DNA of 64,000 bases from Filimonas effusa. GTDB lineage: Bacteria > Bacteroidota > Bacteroidia > Chitinophagales > Chitinophagaceae. The stretch lies in the NCBI RefSeq assembly GCF_004118675.1, contig NZ_SDHZ01000001.1, positions 1,364,001 through 1,428,000 on the forward strand, given 5' to 3'. Shown here piece by piece: positions 17,521 through 26,686 of this stretch; position 1 is the stretch's first letter, and each line of letters begins with the position of its first letter. A model generated the notes under the pieces. It was not told the origin of the DNA. It searched no databases and saw nothing but the letters and a program-made list of their open reading frames with translations. The position numbers and the translations under genes were made by a program.

Positions 17521-18645
17521 ATGAAACGGATCGTTCCGGTAGAAAACTCCAAGCAAACTGCCAAGTTCATTGACTTCCCCCATGATCTTAATGAAGGAAA
17601 TCCCAATTATGTTCCTGAGTTGTTCATCGCGCAGCGCGATCTTCTGAGCCCGAAACATCCTTTCTTTGAACATGCTGAAATGCAGTTGTTCCTTGCTTAT
17701 GATGGAGAGAAGATCACCGGCCGGATAGCCGCCATCCTCAATCACAATCATAACAGGTTCAATAATGTAAATGAAGGTTTCTTCGGCTTTTTTGATTGCA
17801 TTGATGACGTTGAGACCTCCCAACTATTGTTTTCAACGGCAGAGAAATGGCTGAGAGACAAGGGGGTGACGGGTAAGATCATAGGTCCTGTAAACCATTC
17901 TACCAATGAGACCTGTGGTTTGCTGGTGGATGGATTTACTACTCCACCCAAGGTATTGATGACGTATAACAAGCCTTATTACGAGAAGCTTGTAACGGCG
18001 GCTGGTTTTCGTAAGCGGATCGACATTTATGCTTACCTGTATCATAAGGAGACATTTGATGACAGCCGTTTACGCAGGTTCCAGGCGGTGTTCCTGGAAA
18101 AGCTCAAGAAAAAAAATATTACGATCCGGCCTGTAAACATGAAGGACTTCAAGAATGAAGCAAGCCGTATCCGGGAGGTATATAATTCTGCATGGGATAA
18201 AAACCTGGGGTTTGCTCCTATGAGCGATAAGGAGTTTGATTATATGGCGAAGGATCTTAAGATGATCCTGGATCCGGAGTTGTGCCTTATTGCGGAGCAT
18301 AACGGCAAAATGGTGGGGTTTGGCGCCGCGATCCCGAATATCAACGAGATATTGATCACTATCAAGAGAGGACGTCTTTTGCCTACAGGTATTTTCAAGC
18401 TGTTGTTGCGCAAAAACAAGGTAAAGGCATTACGTATACCATTGTTAGGCGTTATTGAAGGCTATCGTAAGATGGGTATAGAAACGATGTTTTATATGGG
18501 GATCATCGATTATTTCATGAAACATCCGCGACTGGTGGAAACGGAAGCTTCGTGGATACTCGAGAACAATTTACCAATGAACAAGGCTATTATCGATATT
18601 GGGGCAAAGCTGGATAAAACCTATCGTATTTACGAGAAGGATTAA
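17521..18645 (+). CDS. GNAT-superfamily N-acetyltransferase-like protein
   Basis: A 374-residue protein of the large GNAT-like family common in Bacteroidota and annotated as hypothetical or acetyltransferase. The second half shows a GNAT-like core: CLIAEHNGKMVGFGAAIPNINE, then PLLGVIEGYRKMGIETMFYMGII, which fits the acetyl-CoA-binding A-motif and following helix, and ETEASWILENNLPMNKAIIDIGA for the last strand and helix. The N-terminal half (FLAYDGEKITGRIAAI) looks like a degenerate second copy. Substrate unknown. No operon partner. Confidence 0.7.
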   Translation: MKRIVPVENSKQTAKFIDFPHDLNEGNPNYVPELFIAQRDLLSPKHPFFEHAEMQLFLAYDGEKITGRIAAILNHNHNRFNNVNEGFFGFFDCIDDVETSQLLFSTAEKWLRDKGVTGKIIGPVNHSTNETCGLLVDGFTTPPKVLMTYNKPYYEKLVTAAGFRKRIDIYAYLYHKETFDDSRLRRFQAVFLEKLKKKNITIRPVNMKDFKNEASRIREVYNSAWDKNLGFAPMSDKEFDYMAKDLKMILDPELCLIAEHNGKMVGFGAAIPNINEILITIKRGRLLPTGIFKLLLRKNKVKALRIPLLGVIEGYRKMGIETMFYMGIIDYFMKHPRLVETEASWILENNLPMNKAIIDIGAKLDKTYRIYEKD

Positions 18646-18720
18646 CCATTTGACCGGCAGTGTAGCCTCCATTACAGGCTGCAACCAGCACTAAATGTTA
18701 TTGTCACCTGCACAAAAAAG

Positions 18721-18763
18721 AAAACCGGTAAGAAGTGAGCAGAAGCTACTTTTTACCGGTTTT
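18721..18763. terminator. Bidirectional stem-loop between convergent genes
   Basis: AAAACCGGTAA (18,721-18,731) pairs perfectly with TTACCGGTTTT (18,753-18,763). It lies between the GNAT gene and the 609-residue gene that converge here. Confidence 0.75.
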
Positions 18764-18786
18764 GCAGTTTACTATATCTATTTATA

Positions 18787-20616
18787 CTAACGCGCAGCTA
18801 CGGGTACAGGGACAGGTTGTGGTGCTGTAAGAGAAAGGTTCTTTAAAACACAACTTGCTTTTTCAAGATCTTCTTTCATAGTAGCCAGGTATTGGCTGCT
18901 TTCTTTTTTCAGCAGTGAAACTTTGTCCTTGTAGTACTGGATGCCTTCGAGCAGATTTGATTTGAACGTCTGCAGGTACTTTTCCTGTTTGGGATTAAGT
19001 ACGGTTGTAGCATCGAGTTTTTTCTTGAAATAATCTATATACAGGTGCAGTTCGTTGATGAACATATGCGGGCGGGGCAGGGAATTCAGGAGGTTGATAC
19101 GTCCGTAGATATGTCCTACCATTTCGGCCAGCGAAAACACACCGGAGAAATAAGCCAGGTTGGGGCCGGGGCAAATTGTTACAGCGCCCAGGTTATGCGA
19201 TAAAGGGATCTCGTTCTTCAATAAAGCGGAAGCGCCAAGGCCCTCGCAGAGGCAGTCTTTCACAACGATGTTATCCATGGCTGCCTGATATTCTTCGGCA
19301 GACATTTCGTCTTTGTTAAGCTGTTTAAGTTTCAGGTTCTGATACTGACGGGAGCCGGTACAGATAGGCGCACTGGTAAATTCAGTATCTGTTACCAGGA
19401 ATTTTTTATAACAGGGGCTTCCAGGCCGTGCTTTCTGAATTCTTTCTTTACGTTGATCTTCAGAGCTGCTTATTCTGAAATTATGGAAGGGAACGCCGAG
19501 CGGAGATGCGTCGCTCATAAAGTAATCGTCTTTGCTGGCGGTGGCCAACTGCTGTAAGGTAGATGCATCTACGGAAGTAGCTTCGGGCACCAGCAGGAAT
19601 GGGCTTCCCCAGCCTGTAGCATTTACATCGTAGTATTCAAGCAGGAAGGCCTGTTCATTTGCAGTACCTATACCACCTTGTACCGTGATCCTGAGTTCCG
19701 GTACAGCTGTGAATACCGGCAGCTCTTTTGCGGCAAGGGCGTTGTTACAGAGATCGCCCAGTTCCGTTGCCAATGCCGTTCTCTTTGTTTTAAATTCTTC
19801 GAGTATTGGTCCCAGCAGCAGTCCGTCTGTTGCAAAGGCATGACCGCCACAGTTCAGCCCCGATTCAATCCTGAATTCTGATACCCAAATACCTTTCTTT
19901 GCAAGAATTTTTCCTTGAACCAACGCAGAGCGGTAGTCACTAACTTTCAATATGATCTTCTTTCTGAAATTTCCGTTCTCATCAGGAAAGAAATCGGGAA
20001 ACTGATCTATGTAATTGTATAAACGGGGGTTGTATCCTGCGGATAGAACGACGCCTGCGTTGAGATCGCTTTGTGCAAAACCTCTCAGAGAAGCGAGGGC
20101 ATCGGAATATTCGGAAGGCAACATGTTACCATCGGCGTCGGTATTCATTTTATCTACCTTCACCATGATGTTCACATCGATGGAGCCTGCTACCAGTGAA
20201 TTACGCAGCATTTCTTGCTGCTGTTGTTTCTGCTCTCCCCCGGGCAACTGCAGCATTTGCTGATAAGCCAGTTTAAGGGCAGCGTCTTCGGGTAAGAGCT
20301 CAAAGTATTTGGCGAGATCGTTCTGTTCTCCGAAAGGCAGGGTTTTGAGGGTTGCCATCTGCTCCTGCACCAATTCCTGTACGAGGTTGAGGTAGCTGGT
20401 AGTACGTTTGGCTCTGAAGTCGTGTTCGTCTTCTGTAATGGGCGTATAGGCTTTGCCATGATGCAAGGCATAATATCCCCTCATTTTCTCTATCAGCTGA
20501 TCATCTACAATAGAGATCACAGAAGAGATGCCATAACGCGCTACTTTTATGGGAGTATCCATTGTATACCCTAATCCTAAAACCGGTATATGAAAGCTAT
20601 GTGGTACAGAACTCAT
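18787..20616 (-). CDS. Large uncharacterised protein, possibly nitronate-monooxygenase-like TIM barrel
   Basis: A 609-residue protein. The opening IPVLGLGYTMDTPIKVARYG, followed by ISSVISIVDD, resembles the start of FMN-dependent TIM-barrel enzymes, and RITVQGGIGTANEQAFL resembles their phosphate-binding GGIGT. Several cysteines cluster late (DCLCEGLG, TICPGPN, PICTGSRQ). I remember similar hypothetical proteins from other Bacteroidota but know no tested function. The C-terminus is a helical, coiled-coil-like tail ending in a PQPVPVPV run. ATG at 20,616 is preferred because the conserved barrel start follows at once. The catalytic assignment is weak. Confidence 0.55.
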   Translation of the reverse strand: MSSVPHSFHIPVLGLGYTMDTPIKVARYGISSVISIVDDQLIEKMRGYYALHHGKAYTPITEDEHDFRAKRTTSYLNLVQELVQEQMATLKTLPFGEQNDLAKYFELLPEDAALKLAYQQMLQLPGGEQKQQQQEMLRNSLVAGSIDVNIMVKVDKMNTDADGNMLPSEYSDALASLRGFAQSDLNAGVVLSAGYNPRLYNYIDQFPDFFPDENGNFRKKIILKVSDYRSALVQGKILAKKGIWVSEFRIESGLNCGGHAFATDGLLLGPILEEFKTKRTALATELGDLCNNALAAKELPVFTAVPELRITVQGGIGTANEQAFLLEYYDVNATGWGSPFLLVPEATSVDASTLQQLATASKDDYFMSDASPLGVPFHNFRISSSEDQRKERIQKARPGSPCYKKFLVTDTEFTSAPICTGSRQYQNLKLKQLNKDEMSAEEYQAAMDNIVVKDCLCEGLGASALLKNEIPLSHNLGAVTICPGPNLAYFSGVFSLAEMVGHIYGRINLLNSLPRPHMFINELHLYIDYFKKKLDATTVLNPKQEKYLQTFKSNLLEGIQYYKDKVSLLKKESSQYLATMKEDLEKASCVLKNLSLTAPQPVPVPVAAR

Positions 20617-20668
20617 CGTGTGGGGGCTATAATTTTTAGCGAATGTCTGTTTCCCCGCTATGAGTAAC

Positions 20669-20684
20669 AATGATATATATCATT
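20669..20684. promoter_or_regulatory. 16-bp perfect palindrome upstream of the 609-residue gene
   Basis: AATGATATATATCATT reads the same on both strands and lies 53 bp before the start at 20,616. It may be a regulator site or chance in AT-rich DNA. The remaining 20,685-21,022 interval shows no convincing gene; a 78-codon frame there has no recognisable product. Confidence 0.35.
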
Positions 20685-21022
20685 TTATTATTTGATGGCT
20701 ATACCACGTGAGGTTTTAAAACCGTTTATCCCAGATCGAGCATCCCTCCCCGGACAACATTCTGTTTTCTTTAACGTTCACCGGCTTTTCCGTTGTATTT
20801 CCTATCTGCTTCTACCCTTCTTTGTCATGTATGGCAGCCGGCTGTACTTTATCATCCCGGGAATTGGCAGCAGCAGATCGGGAAGCTTTTTGGAACATAT
20901 TTCATACGACCCAAACACATACTTATAATTTATAATAAACTATAATTCCCTTACAACCGCAACAAGTATTCTTATATGAAACTCAATAATAATAAGGCTT
21001 ACAGCTATTTTGTTTTCTCCTA

Positions 21023-21030
21023 TATTTTTG
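21023..21030 (+). promoter_or_regulatory. Possible -7 element of the DUF1579 gene
   Basis: TATTTTTG fits TAnnTTTG, 22 bp before the ATG at 21,053. No properly spaced -33 TTG was seen. Confidence 0.35.
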
Positions 21031-21052
21031 TATTTTGGAGAAAATTGCATTT

Positions 21053-21718
21053 ATGAAAAAGACAATGGCTGTTTTTTGTACAGCTGCTATCACACTTATC
21101 GCCTGTAACAGTAGCACCAATTCCAACACAACGACTTCGGACAGCAGCGCTCCCGCTGCCGCCACTGCCACCAAGCCACCTGCAACGGAGGAAAAATGGG
21201 AACCAGTAGATTCCGCCACTGAAATGAAAGCCTGGCAGGAATACGCTACTCCCGGCGCTTCGCATGAAGCATTAGCCAAATCGAACGGGTCATGGAACGG
21301 AGAAGTTACCATGTGGCATTCCGCCGATGGCGCTCCTATGAGCAGCAAGGCCACCATTACGAACAAAATGATCCTGGGAGGACGCTACCAGCAGAGTAAC
21401 TTCAGTGGTAATTTCATGGGAATGCCATTTGAAGGCATGAGCATCGTAGGTTATGACAACTATCTTAAGAAGTTTATCAGCACCTGGGTGGACAATATGG
21501 GAACAGGCATTATGAAGATGGAAGGTCCCTGGGACGAAAGCAGCAAGTCGATGACACTGACCGGCAGCTCTATCAATCCTGCCAATGGAAAAGAATGCAA
21601 GATGCGTGAAGTATATAAGATCGTTGATGCCAAGACAGAGATCATGGAAATGTACGGCCCTGACTCCAAAACAGGCAAAGAGTACAAAATGATGGAAATT
21701 AAGTTCACAAGGAAATAA
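21053..21718 (+). CDS. DUF1579-like lipoprotein
   Basis: This 221-residue protein has a lipoprotein signal (MKKTMAVFCTAAITLIAC, with the cysteine as lipid site), then a Ser/Thr/Ala-rich linker. The mature domain contains NGSWNGEVTMW, KMILGGRYQQSNFSGNFMG, GYDNYLKKFISTWVDNMGTG and EGPWDESSKSMTLTG. These are the repeated strands of DUF1579, a small beta-barrel of unknown function. ATG at 21,053 is chosen because it starts the signal peptide. It is monocistronic, followed by a strong terminator. Confidence 0.8.
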   Translation: MKKTMAVFCTAAITLIACNSSTNSNTTTSDSSAPAAATATKPPATEEKWEPVDSATEMKAWQEYATPGASHEALAKSNGSWNGEVTMWHSADGAPMSSKATITNKMILGGRYQQSNFSGNFMGMPFEGMSIVGYDNYLKKFISTWVDNMGTGIMKMEGPWDESSKSMTLTGSSINPANGKECKMREVYKIVDAKTEIMEMYGPDSKTGKEYKMMEIKFTRK

Positions 21719-21743
21719 GCAACTATTCCGAATCATACCCAGT

Positions 21744-21771
21744 GGCCCGCAATTATTTGCGGGCCTTTTTT
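21744..21771 (+). terminator. Rho-independent terminator after the DUF1579 gene
   Basis: A 9-bp stem (GGCCCGCAA / TTGCGGGCC, loop TTAT) is followed by TTTTTTA. Confidence 0.88.
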
Positions 21772-21810
21772 ATGAAAACAGGCCATTCAACAAAAAATAG
21801 GCTCTCAATA

Positions 21811-21860
21811 TTGCGCAACCAATTAATTGCATATATATTTGCAACCGAACAGTTGCGCAA
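21811..21860 (+). promoter_or_regulatory. Promoter with duplicated ArsR operator
   Basis: The -33 TTG (21,811-21,813) and -7 TATATTTG (21,834-21,841) are 20 bp apart, an excellent Bacteroidota promoter. The 8-bp palindrome TTGCGCAA occurs exactly twice, at 21,811-21,818 over the -33 box and at 21,853-21,860 just before the ArsR start. The two are 42 bp apart, about four helical turns. Binding of an ArsR dimer at both sites would block or loop this promoter. Confidence 0.75.
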
Positions 21861-21863
21861 ATC

Positions 21864-22181
21864 ATGAGAAGAGATGTATTCCAGGCAATAGCCGATCCAA
21901 CACGCAGGGCGATACTGAGCCTGATTGCTTTTCAGGCCATGACACCTAATGCACTCGCTGAGCATTTTAACAGCAGCAGGCAGGCCGTATCCAAACATAT
22001 CAAGGTTTTAACAGAATGCCAGTTGCTACGGCAAGAACAATCTGGCAGGGAAATTTATTATCATATCAACGCCAACTCGATGAAAGAGATAGCCGACTGG
22101 CTGGAACCGTTTCGCCAGGTTTGGGAACAAAGGTTTCAGCAGTTGGACGATTTATTACAAAATTCAAAAACCGGACTATGA
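21864..22181 (+). CDS. ArsR-type winged-helix regulator
   Basis: A 105-residue ArsR-family protein: [16 protein letters not shown] at the N-terminus, then the helix-turn-helix [23 protein letters not shown] and wing [16 protein letters not shown]. It lacks the CxC metal-binding motif of ArsR and SmtB, so it belongs to the metal-independent subgroup usually paired with SRPBCC (AHSA1) proteins. The stop overlaps the start of just such a gene by four bases (ATGA). It probably represses its own operon through the two TTGCGCAA sites upstream. Confidence 0.92.
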   Translation: MRRDVFQAIADPTRRAILSLIAFQAMTPNALAEHFNSSRQAVSKHIKVLTECQLLRQEQSGREIYYHINANSMKEIADWLEPFRQVWEQRFQQLDDLLQNSKTGL

Positions 22182-22672
22182 CAACACAAAAGCAAGCCAT
22201 TTTCACTAAAGATGCGGTAGGCGGTAAAATAACCGTAGTGAAAGAGTTCAATGCCCCTGTATCGCAGGTTTGGAAAGCCTGGACAGAAGCAGCCTTACTG
22301 GATCAGTGGTGGGCACCTAAGCCCTGGAAAGCACGTACCAAAACAATGGATTTCCGCGAAGGCGGCTTATGGCATTATGCCATGGTTGGACCCGACGGCA
22401 GCGAACAATGGTGCCGGGTCGACTTCATCACCATCGTGCCCGAACAACGCTTTACAGTGATCAATGGTTTTGCCGATGCAGAAGGCAACCGCACACATGA
22501 TCTTCCCGACATGAACTGGTCAAACGATTTTGTCGCAACAGACAATGGCACCAAAGTAACCATCCAGATAAACTTCGAGAGTGAAGTCGAGATGAAAAAG
22601 ATTATCGAATTAGGCTTCGAAGAAGGATTCCAGGCCGGCCTAAGCAACCTCGACGAACTATTGGTCCACTAA
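22178..22672 (+). CDS. SRPBCC/AHSA1 domain protein
   Basis: This 164-residue START-like protein has [29 protein letters not shown] at its N-terminus, [11 protein letters not shown] in the middle and the C-terminal long helix [11 protein letters not shown], the standard AHSA1 pattern. The domain forms a cavity for hydrophobic ligands or acts as a co-chaperone; the ligand is unknown. The start is at the ATGA overlap with the ArsR gene, which indicates translational coupling; the frame is also open further upstream but only inside arsR. Confidence 0.88.
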   Translation: MTTQKQAIFTKDAVGGKITVVKEFNAPVSQVWKAWTEAALLDQWWAPKPWKARTKTMDFREGGLWHYAMVGPDGSEQWCRVDFITIVPEQRFTVINGFADAEGNRTHDLPDMNWSNDFVATDNGTKVTIQINFESEVEMKKIIELGFEEGFQAGLSNLDELLVH

Positions 22673-22700
22673 TTTAGTCTTACGATTCGCGCCTTATTTT

Positions 22701-22758
22701 ATCAAAAGCCTTTTACCCTGCAGACACGCTCCTGTCAACAAGGGAAAAGGCTTTTGAT
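22701..22758. terminator. Long bidirectional stem between convergent genes
   Basis: ATCAAAAGCCTTTT-a-CCCT at 22,701-22,719 pairs with AGGGAAAAGGCTTTTGAT at 22,741-22,758 (one bulged base, 21-base loop). It separates the SRPBCC gene from the FAD oxidoreductase gene. Confidence 0.7.
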
Positions 22759-22768
22759 ATACCCGACC

Positions 22769-24742
22769 TCAACGTGGAATCAACAAGATAGCATCTGCCG
22801 CCACGGAACCGGAACCACTACCAGCAACAATTTCAACATAGTTGTCTTTACCGGCTCCAAACCGGAAAGTCCCCAATTCCACCCACGCGCCTGAAGTCTG
22901 CCCCGCAGCCTCCAGCTTATCATTTTCAATAACGATCTTATGTTTTCTCACCCCATCAAATACCGATAATTGCATCTTGCCTGCCCCAGCTCCCAGCTTA
23001 GGCAAATAAGTATATACCTGGTATACACCCGCCCTACCAATTTCAGGCACAAAACGAACAAAAGCCGGCTCTTGCGAAGCACTATCCTTAAGCAACCACG
23101 AAGCGCCATATCCCCTGGACTGAGACAACCACCTACCCTTTATAACAACATGCCTGGCATCATCATTATCTACAACAATTTCAGGAGCAGAACCATCCGC
23201 CAGCGGATCAGTTTTCAAACGCGCCTGCAAGCCCTTCACATCGATATCCTGTACAGCACCCTTTCCATCAACTGCCATTACTGCCGCAACGGCAGCAGAT
23301 TGCGCCAGCACCATAAACACCGGCTCCATCCTGATAGAACCATAAGCAATATGAGAAGCCGAGAGACAAACAGGCACCAGCAAGTTCGTACACTCGCTTT
23401 TAACAGGCGTAATAGAACGATAAGCAATAGGATAAGGACCAAAGCCTCCCACCTGCACATCCCCTTCATTCTTCACCATACCATCGACAACGATACGCTG
23501 ACAGTTATGAGAATCCATCGTATAAGCTGCCATGCCAATGCCATCATCAACAATTTCCTTCCCCTGGCAATTGGCCTGCGTCATGACATAAGCCCCTTTC
23601 ATCCTTCTGGCTTCGCGGATATACAACTGTGGCGACCAATGTCCTGTTTCCTGGTATTCATCTTTAGGATACCCCCATTGCTGCATTTGACGGCGAATAT
23701 GTTCCGGCATACGCGGGTCGTTACCAATAAAATACAGAAGCCCCTTTGTATACACCGTATGTTCATCGATGATCTGTTGTCGCGTAGCCATATCAGCCTC
23801 AGGATAATTATAATTCATACCAATCATATCCGTTGAAAAAGGGCCATTATTATTGATGTCGGTCTTATGGTTTGGCATAAGATCGAACTTCAGAAAAGCC
23901 CAAAGATCTTTTGCAGGTCTTTTCTCCAATACCCGCAGCAACAACTCGTATTTTTCCGGTGCATATCCCGCCGGCTTCGTAATAGCAATCCTGTTATCAG
24001 GGTTATCAGTAAGACAGATCCTGAAATTATAAGCCTGCACCTTATCATCACCACTCCCCTGCCGCGCGAGTTCCCCCGGACTAATCCCCCATAGCAACCC
24101 AGATTCAGCCTTGCCCGGAATCTTGTAAGGATCGATGCCATCAGGAAACTGGTGTTCGCCTCTTAATTGTACCCCGTTATAAGATTCATCATACAACTCA
24201 TTGGCTTCACGCCCTATCACATAACCCACACCAGCTTTTGCCATCAGATCCCCCTCATAAGAACAATCGATAAACACCCTGGCCCTTATGATCTTTTCCC
24301 CGACAGTAATTTCGTTAATAGCATTTTCTTCCTTCTTAACGCTTAGAAGCGGCGCCCGGAACAGAACATCCACTCCCGCCTTTTCAATATAGTAGCGGAA
24401 AGTTTCTTCAGCCACATGCGGCTCAAAGATCCAGGCCTCCAGTTTGCCATAATGTTTCCCCATTCGACGGTAGAAATCCAGCGCTAACCCTGTGACGGCA
24501 TACTTGTTTCCAATATCAGTATAGCCAAGTCCCCCTGAACTAAGACCGCCCAATCTCGCCCCCGGCTCTACCAGTAAAACCGACTTACCCGATTGTTTTG
24601 CAGTATAAGCAGCGATAACGCCCGCAGAGTTGCCACCATATACACAAACATCAACATAAACAACAGACTGCGCACAAACATACTGCCCGAACAATAGGCA
24701 ACAGCAGGCAATCCAGACCAAAGACTTCTTCATAAGATTCAT
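22769..24742 (-). CDS. Secreted FAD-dependent oxidoreductase with C-terminal golvesin-like domain
   Basis: A 657-residue protein. A signal peptide (about residues 1-24, ending in YVCAQS) precedes the FAD_oxidored domain: VDVCVYGGNSAGVIAAY binds ADP, and LVEPGARLGGLSSGGLGYTD and VFIDCSYEGDLMAKAG are typical of PF12831. The last 130 residues (RFVPEIGRAGVYQVYTYLPK, then DAILLIPR) look like a golvesin/xanthan-lyase-type beta-sandwich that often binds carbohydrate. Such proteins are common near polysaccharide genes in Bacteroidota, but no such genes are adjacent here. Substrate unknown. Confidence 0.83.
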   Translation of the reverse strand: MNLMKKSLVWIACCCLLFGQYVCAQSVVYVDVCVYGGNSAGVIAAYTAKQSGKSVLLVEPGARLGGLSSGGLGYTDIGNKYAVTGLALDFYRRMGKHYGKLEAWIFEPHVAEETFRYYIEKAGVDVLFRAPLLSVKKEENAINEITVGEKIIRARVFIDCSYEGDLMAKAGVGYVIGREANELYDESYNGVQLRGEHQFPDGIDPYKIPGKAESGLLWGISPGELARQGSGDDKVQAYNFRICLTDNPDNRIAITKPAGYAPEKYELLLRVLEKRPAKDLWAFLKFDLMPNHKTDINNNGPFSTDMIGMNYNYPEADMATRQQIIDEHTVYTKGLLYFIGNDPRMPEHIRRQMQQWGYPKDEYQETGHWSPQLYIREARRMKGAYVMTQANCQGKEIVDDGIGMAAYTMDSHNCQRIVVDGMVKNEGDVQVGGFGPYPIAYRSITPVKSECTNLLVPVCLSASHIAYGSIRMEPVFMVLAQSAAVAAVMAVDGKGAVQDIDVKGLQARLKTDPLADGSAPEIVVDNDDARHVVIKGRWLSQSRGYGASWLLKDSASQEPAFVRFVPEIGRAGVYQVYTYLPKLGAGAGKMQLSVFDGVRKHKIVIENDKLEAAGQTSGAWVELGTFRFGAGKDNYVEIVAGSGSGSVAADAILLIPR

Positions 24743-25067
24743 TTAATAACTGGTAAATACCCTGACCAAGCCCGCTATTGAATACCAAACATCCCCTAAG
24801 TCTTTATCCACCATGCAGCTTCAGAAAGCCGGCCAGTCCTCTATGAATGCTGTTTGCCTATCAGCATCAGCCCCCAACTGAAAAATAGCCTCGTTAAGCA
24901 TGAGCTGTAGCTACTCATATTCCTATAGCAAGCGAGCAGGCAATAACCCATCCACCTAACCAGACGTACTAACGTCCAAGAGGAAGGTGTTCCATTCACA
25001 TTTTTTTTGTTTCCAGTAGCTTAGACAGAAAATTTCCAGTCGGCCATGAAAAACTGCGTAATAAATT
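24743..25067. other. Intergenic stretch without a recognisable gene
   Basis: About 325 bases between the FAD oxidoreductase start and the tRNA promoter. No coding frame of note, no repeats longer than chance and no clear hairpin were seen. Confidence 0.6.
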
Positions 25068-25098
25068 TTGTCAATATCAATGATACACAATACATTTG
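25068..25098 (+). promoter_or_regulatory. Promoter of tRNA-Pro
   Basis: TTG at 25,068-25,070, a 20-bp spacer and TACATTTG at 25,091-25,098 match the Bacteroidota -33/-7 pattern exactly. The start point would be about 28 bases before the tRNA. Confidence 0.75.
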
Positions 25099-25132
25099 CA
25101 GCCCGGTTTGACAAAAGTGTCAAAGAAATGTT

Positions 25133-25206
25133 CGGGACGTAGCGCAGCCCGGTAGCGCACTTGCATGGGGTGCAAGGGGTCGCTAGTTCGAATCTAGTCG
25201 TCCCGA
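25133..25206 (+). tRNA. tRNA-Pro (anticodon GGG)
   Basis: A complete cloverleaf can be drawn. The acceptor stem is CGGGACG / CGTCCCG with discriminator A. The D-stem is GCGC / GCGC. The anticodon stem is CTTGC / GCAAG with loop ATGGGGT, giving anticodon GGG. The T-arm is GCTAG / CTAGT around TTCGAAT. The CCA end is not encoded. It lies at the left edge of the AT-rich island and could be the island's integration site, but I found no second copy of its 3' end in the window. Confidence 0.95.
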
Positions 25207-25229
25207 CTTTTAGCTATTCAAAGCAGATT

Positions 25230-25266
25230 AAAATGCCTGTAAATAATTGATTTACAGGCATTTTTG
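25230..25266 (+). terminator. Terminator after tRNA-Pro
   Basis: A 15-bp stem (AAAATGCCTGTAAAT / ATTTACAGGCATTTT) with a 5-base loop is followed by a T-run. Confidence 0.85.
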
Positions 25267-25330
25267 TTTTTGGGCATTTGAAGATATATCAAAATATAGG
25301 ATCATATCAAAAAGTTGAGGGATTAAACTT

Positions 25331-26313
25331 TTAGGCATAAATCTTCGCAAGTCTAAAAAGGAAGAAATTAATATCTCTTACGCCTCTGGCGGAGGCCCTA
25401 AAAGCCTTGATTTTGGCGTTAAAAGATTCTGCTGACGTATTAGTGCTTCTGTTATTGAAGTAATTCAATATGCTTTCGTAGTGAGTTTCGATGGACTTGT
25501 ATACGGTTCTAAAAGATTCGATTCCCGCCTCTTCTATTTCGTTGAACCACAGGGCTAGTTTTTTAAAGGCTTCTTCCTTGCACTTACAATGACGGAAGAT
25601 ATTTGACAGCCTCATAGAGAGGTCATAGGCACTCTTTATGCCGGGATAATGCTCAAACATTAGCATAGCCCGCTGCTTTTGAGTATCTGTCCAGCAGTCT
25701 TTGTGTTTGAATAACAGATAACGGCTGCGCGCCAGTAACTGCTTGGGAGAATCGCCGTTAGGTAATAGCTGAGGTATGTAAGTTGTCCTTGTTTTTTAGC
25801 CCTGGCTATTTGTTCGTTTTCTTCATCCAGCGCCTTCCATCGATACTTGATACGTATTTCCTGCACTGCTTCCGATGCCAGTTGTTGTACGTGGAAGCGG
25901 TCTACTACGCGGTGAGCATAGGGAAAACAGCGCTTGACGATCACATGCATGCCGGCAGCCATATCGAGGGTGACCTCCTTTACGTGCTGTCGCAATCGCC
26001 TGCTAATACGTTGCAACACCTCGATAACCTTGTCAGCCTGGGTACTTTTAATCATCGCTACGATCGCTCCCTTTTGGCCTTTGGCAGATTTATTCGTTAC
26101 CACTGTATAAAGCTCATCATTAGACAATGCCGTCTCATCAATGCTTAAATGAGTGCCCATATTCTTCTCAAATAGCATCCATTGACTCGCATGGTCACGC
26201 TGGTCCCATTCTTTGTAGTCTGAGATATGGTGTTTGTATTGCTGCTGAAGTTGCCGGCCATCCATTTGATACATTCTGGCCAGTTGATGGCAGCTGACAG
26301 GATGATTATCCAA
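25331..26313 (-). pseudogene. ISAon1-like transposase catalytic part, frameshifted
   Basis: The catalytic chain starts at the TTG of 26,313, overlapping the end of the N-terminal gene. It shows acidic residues expected of a DDE enzyme (LSIDETALSND; VTLDMAAGMHVIVKRCFPYAHRVVDRFHV). Near 25,765 the frame breaks. Before it, the protein reads to YLSYYL; the natural continuation NGDSPKQLLARSRYLLFKHK is in another frame and joins the C-terminal piece from 25,666 down to 25,331, which holds the last acidic residue in NTSAESFNAKIKAF. One missing base explains this. Without it the chain would be about 327 residues. Confidence 0.8.
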
Positions 26314-26686
26314 ATGCTGCTTTTAAAAAAAGCGCGAACTCTTTGGTCAGTCGTGCTCCTTTCATTACCAGATCCCAGTTGCGCGATACAATTTCTCCGC
26401 TTGACTGAACCTCCCAACGGCGGCGTTTGAGGCTTAATTCTACTTTATTATCGCGAATAGGGAAGTCCTGGACACGTACTTCAGGATAGAAGCCCTTAGA
26501 ATGAAGCTTTTGTTCTTTGTATTCTTCAGCAGGAATGTTCTTTTCTTCTAAAAACAGGACAAGGCCAGCTTTGTCTTTAACTATATGCACGATGTCAAAA
26601 TATTCCAGTGTCCCTTCTGGTAAAAAATAGCCTAATATCTCTCTTTCAGTACTCAATTTCCTATTACCGTTTTGTATCGACGGCAA
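26306..26686 (-). CDS. ISAon1-like transposase N-terminal region protein
   Basis: A 126-residue first ORF of the IS. It has a short alpha/beta start (LGYFLPEGTLEYFDIVHIV), then basic segments (KLHSKGFYPEVRVQDF, LSLKRRRWEVQ) likely to contact DNA or the IS ends. ISAon1-type elements usually carry this part as a separate gene overlapping the catalytic one by a few bases; here the overlap is 8 bases. It appears intact, but the partner is broken. Confidence 0.75.
   Translation of the reverse strand: MPSIQNGNRKLSTEREILGYFLPEGTLEYFDIVHIVKDKAGLVLFLEEKNIPAEEYKEQKLHSKGFYPEVRVQDFPIRDNKVELSLKRRRWEVQSSGEIVSRNWDLVMKGARLTKEFALFLKAAFG

Noticed and set aside
20692-20928. 78-codon plus-strand frame
   Set aside because: No family resemblance and no promoter or ribosome site; treated as intergenic.
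26321-26327. TTTAAAA slippery heptamer (minus strand) in the IS, suggesting programmed -1 frameshifting
   Set aside because: The -1 frame does not lead into the catalytic ORF, which lies in the +1 frame; separate start by overlap is likelier.
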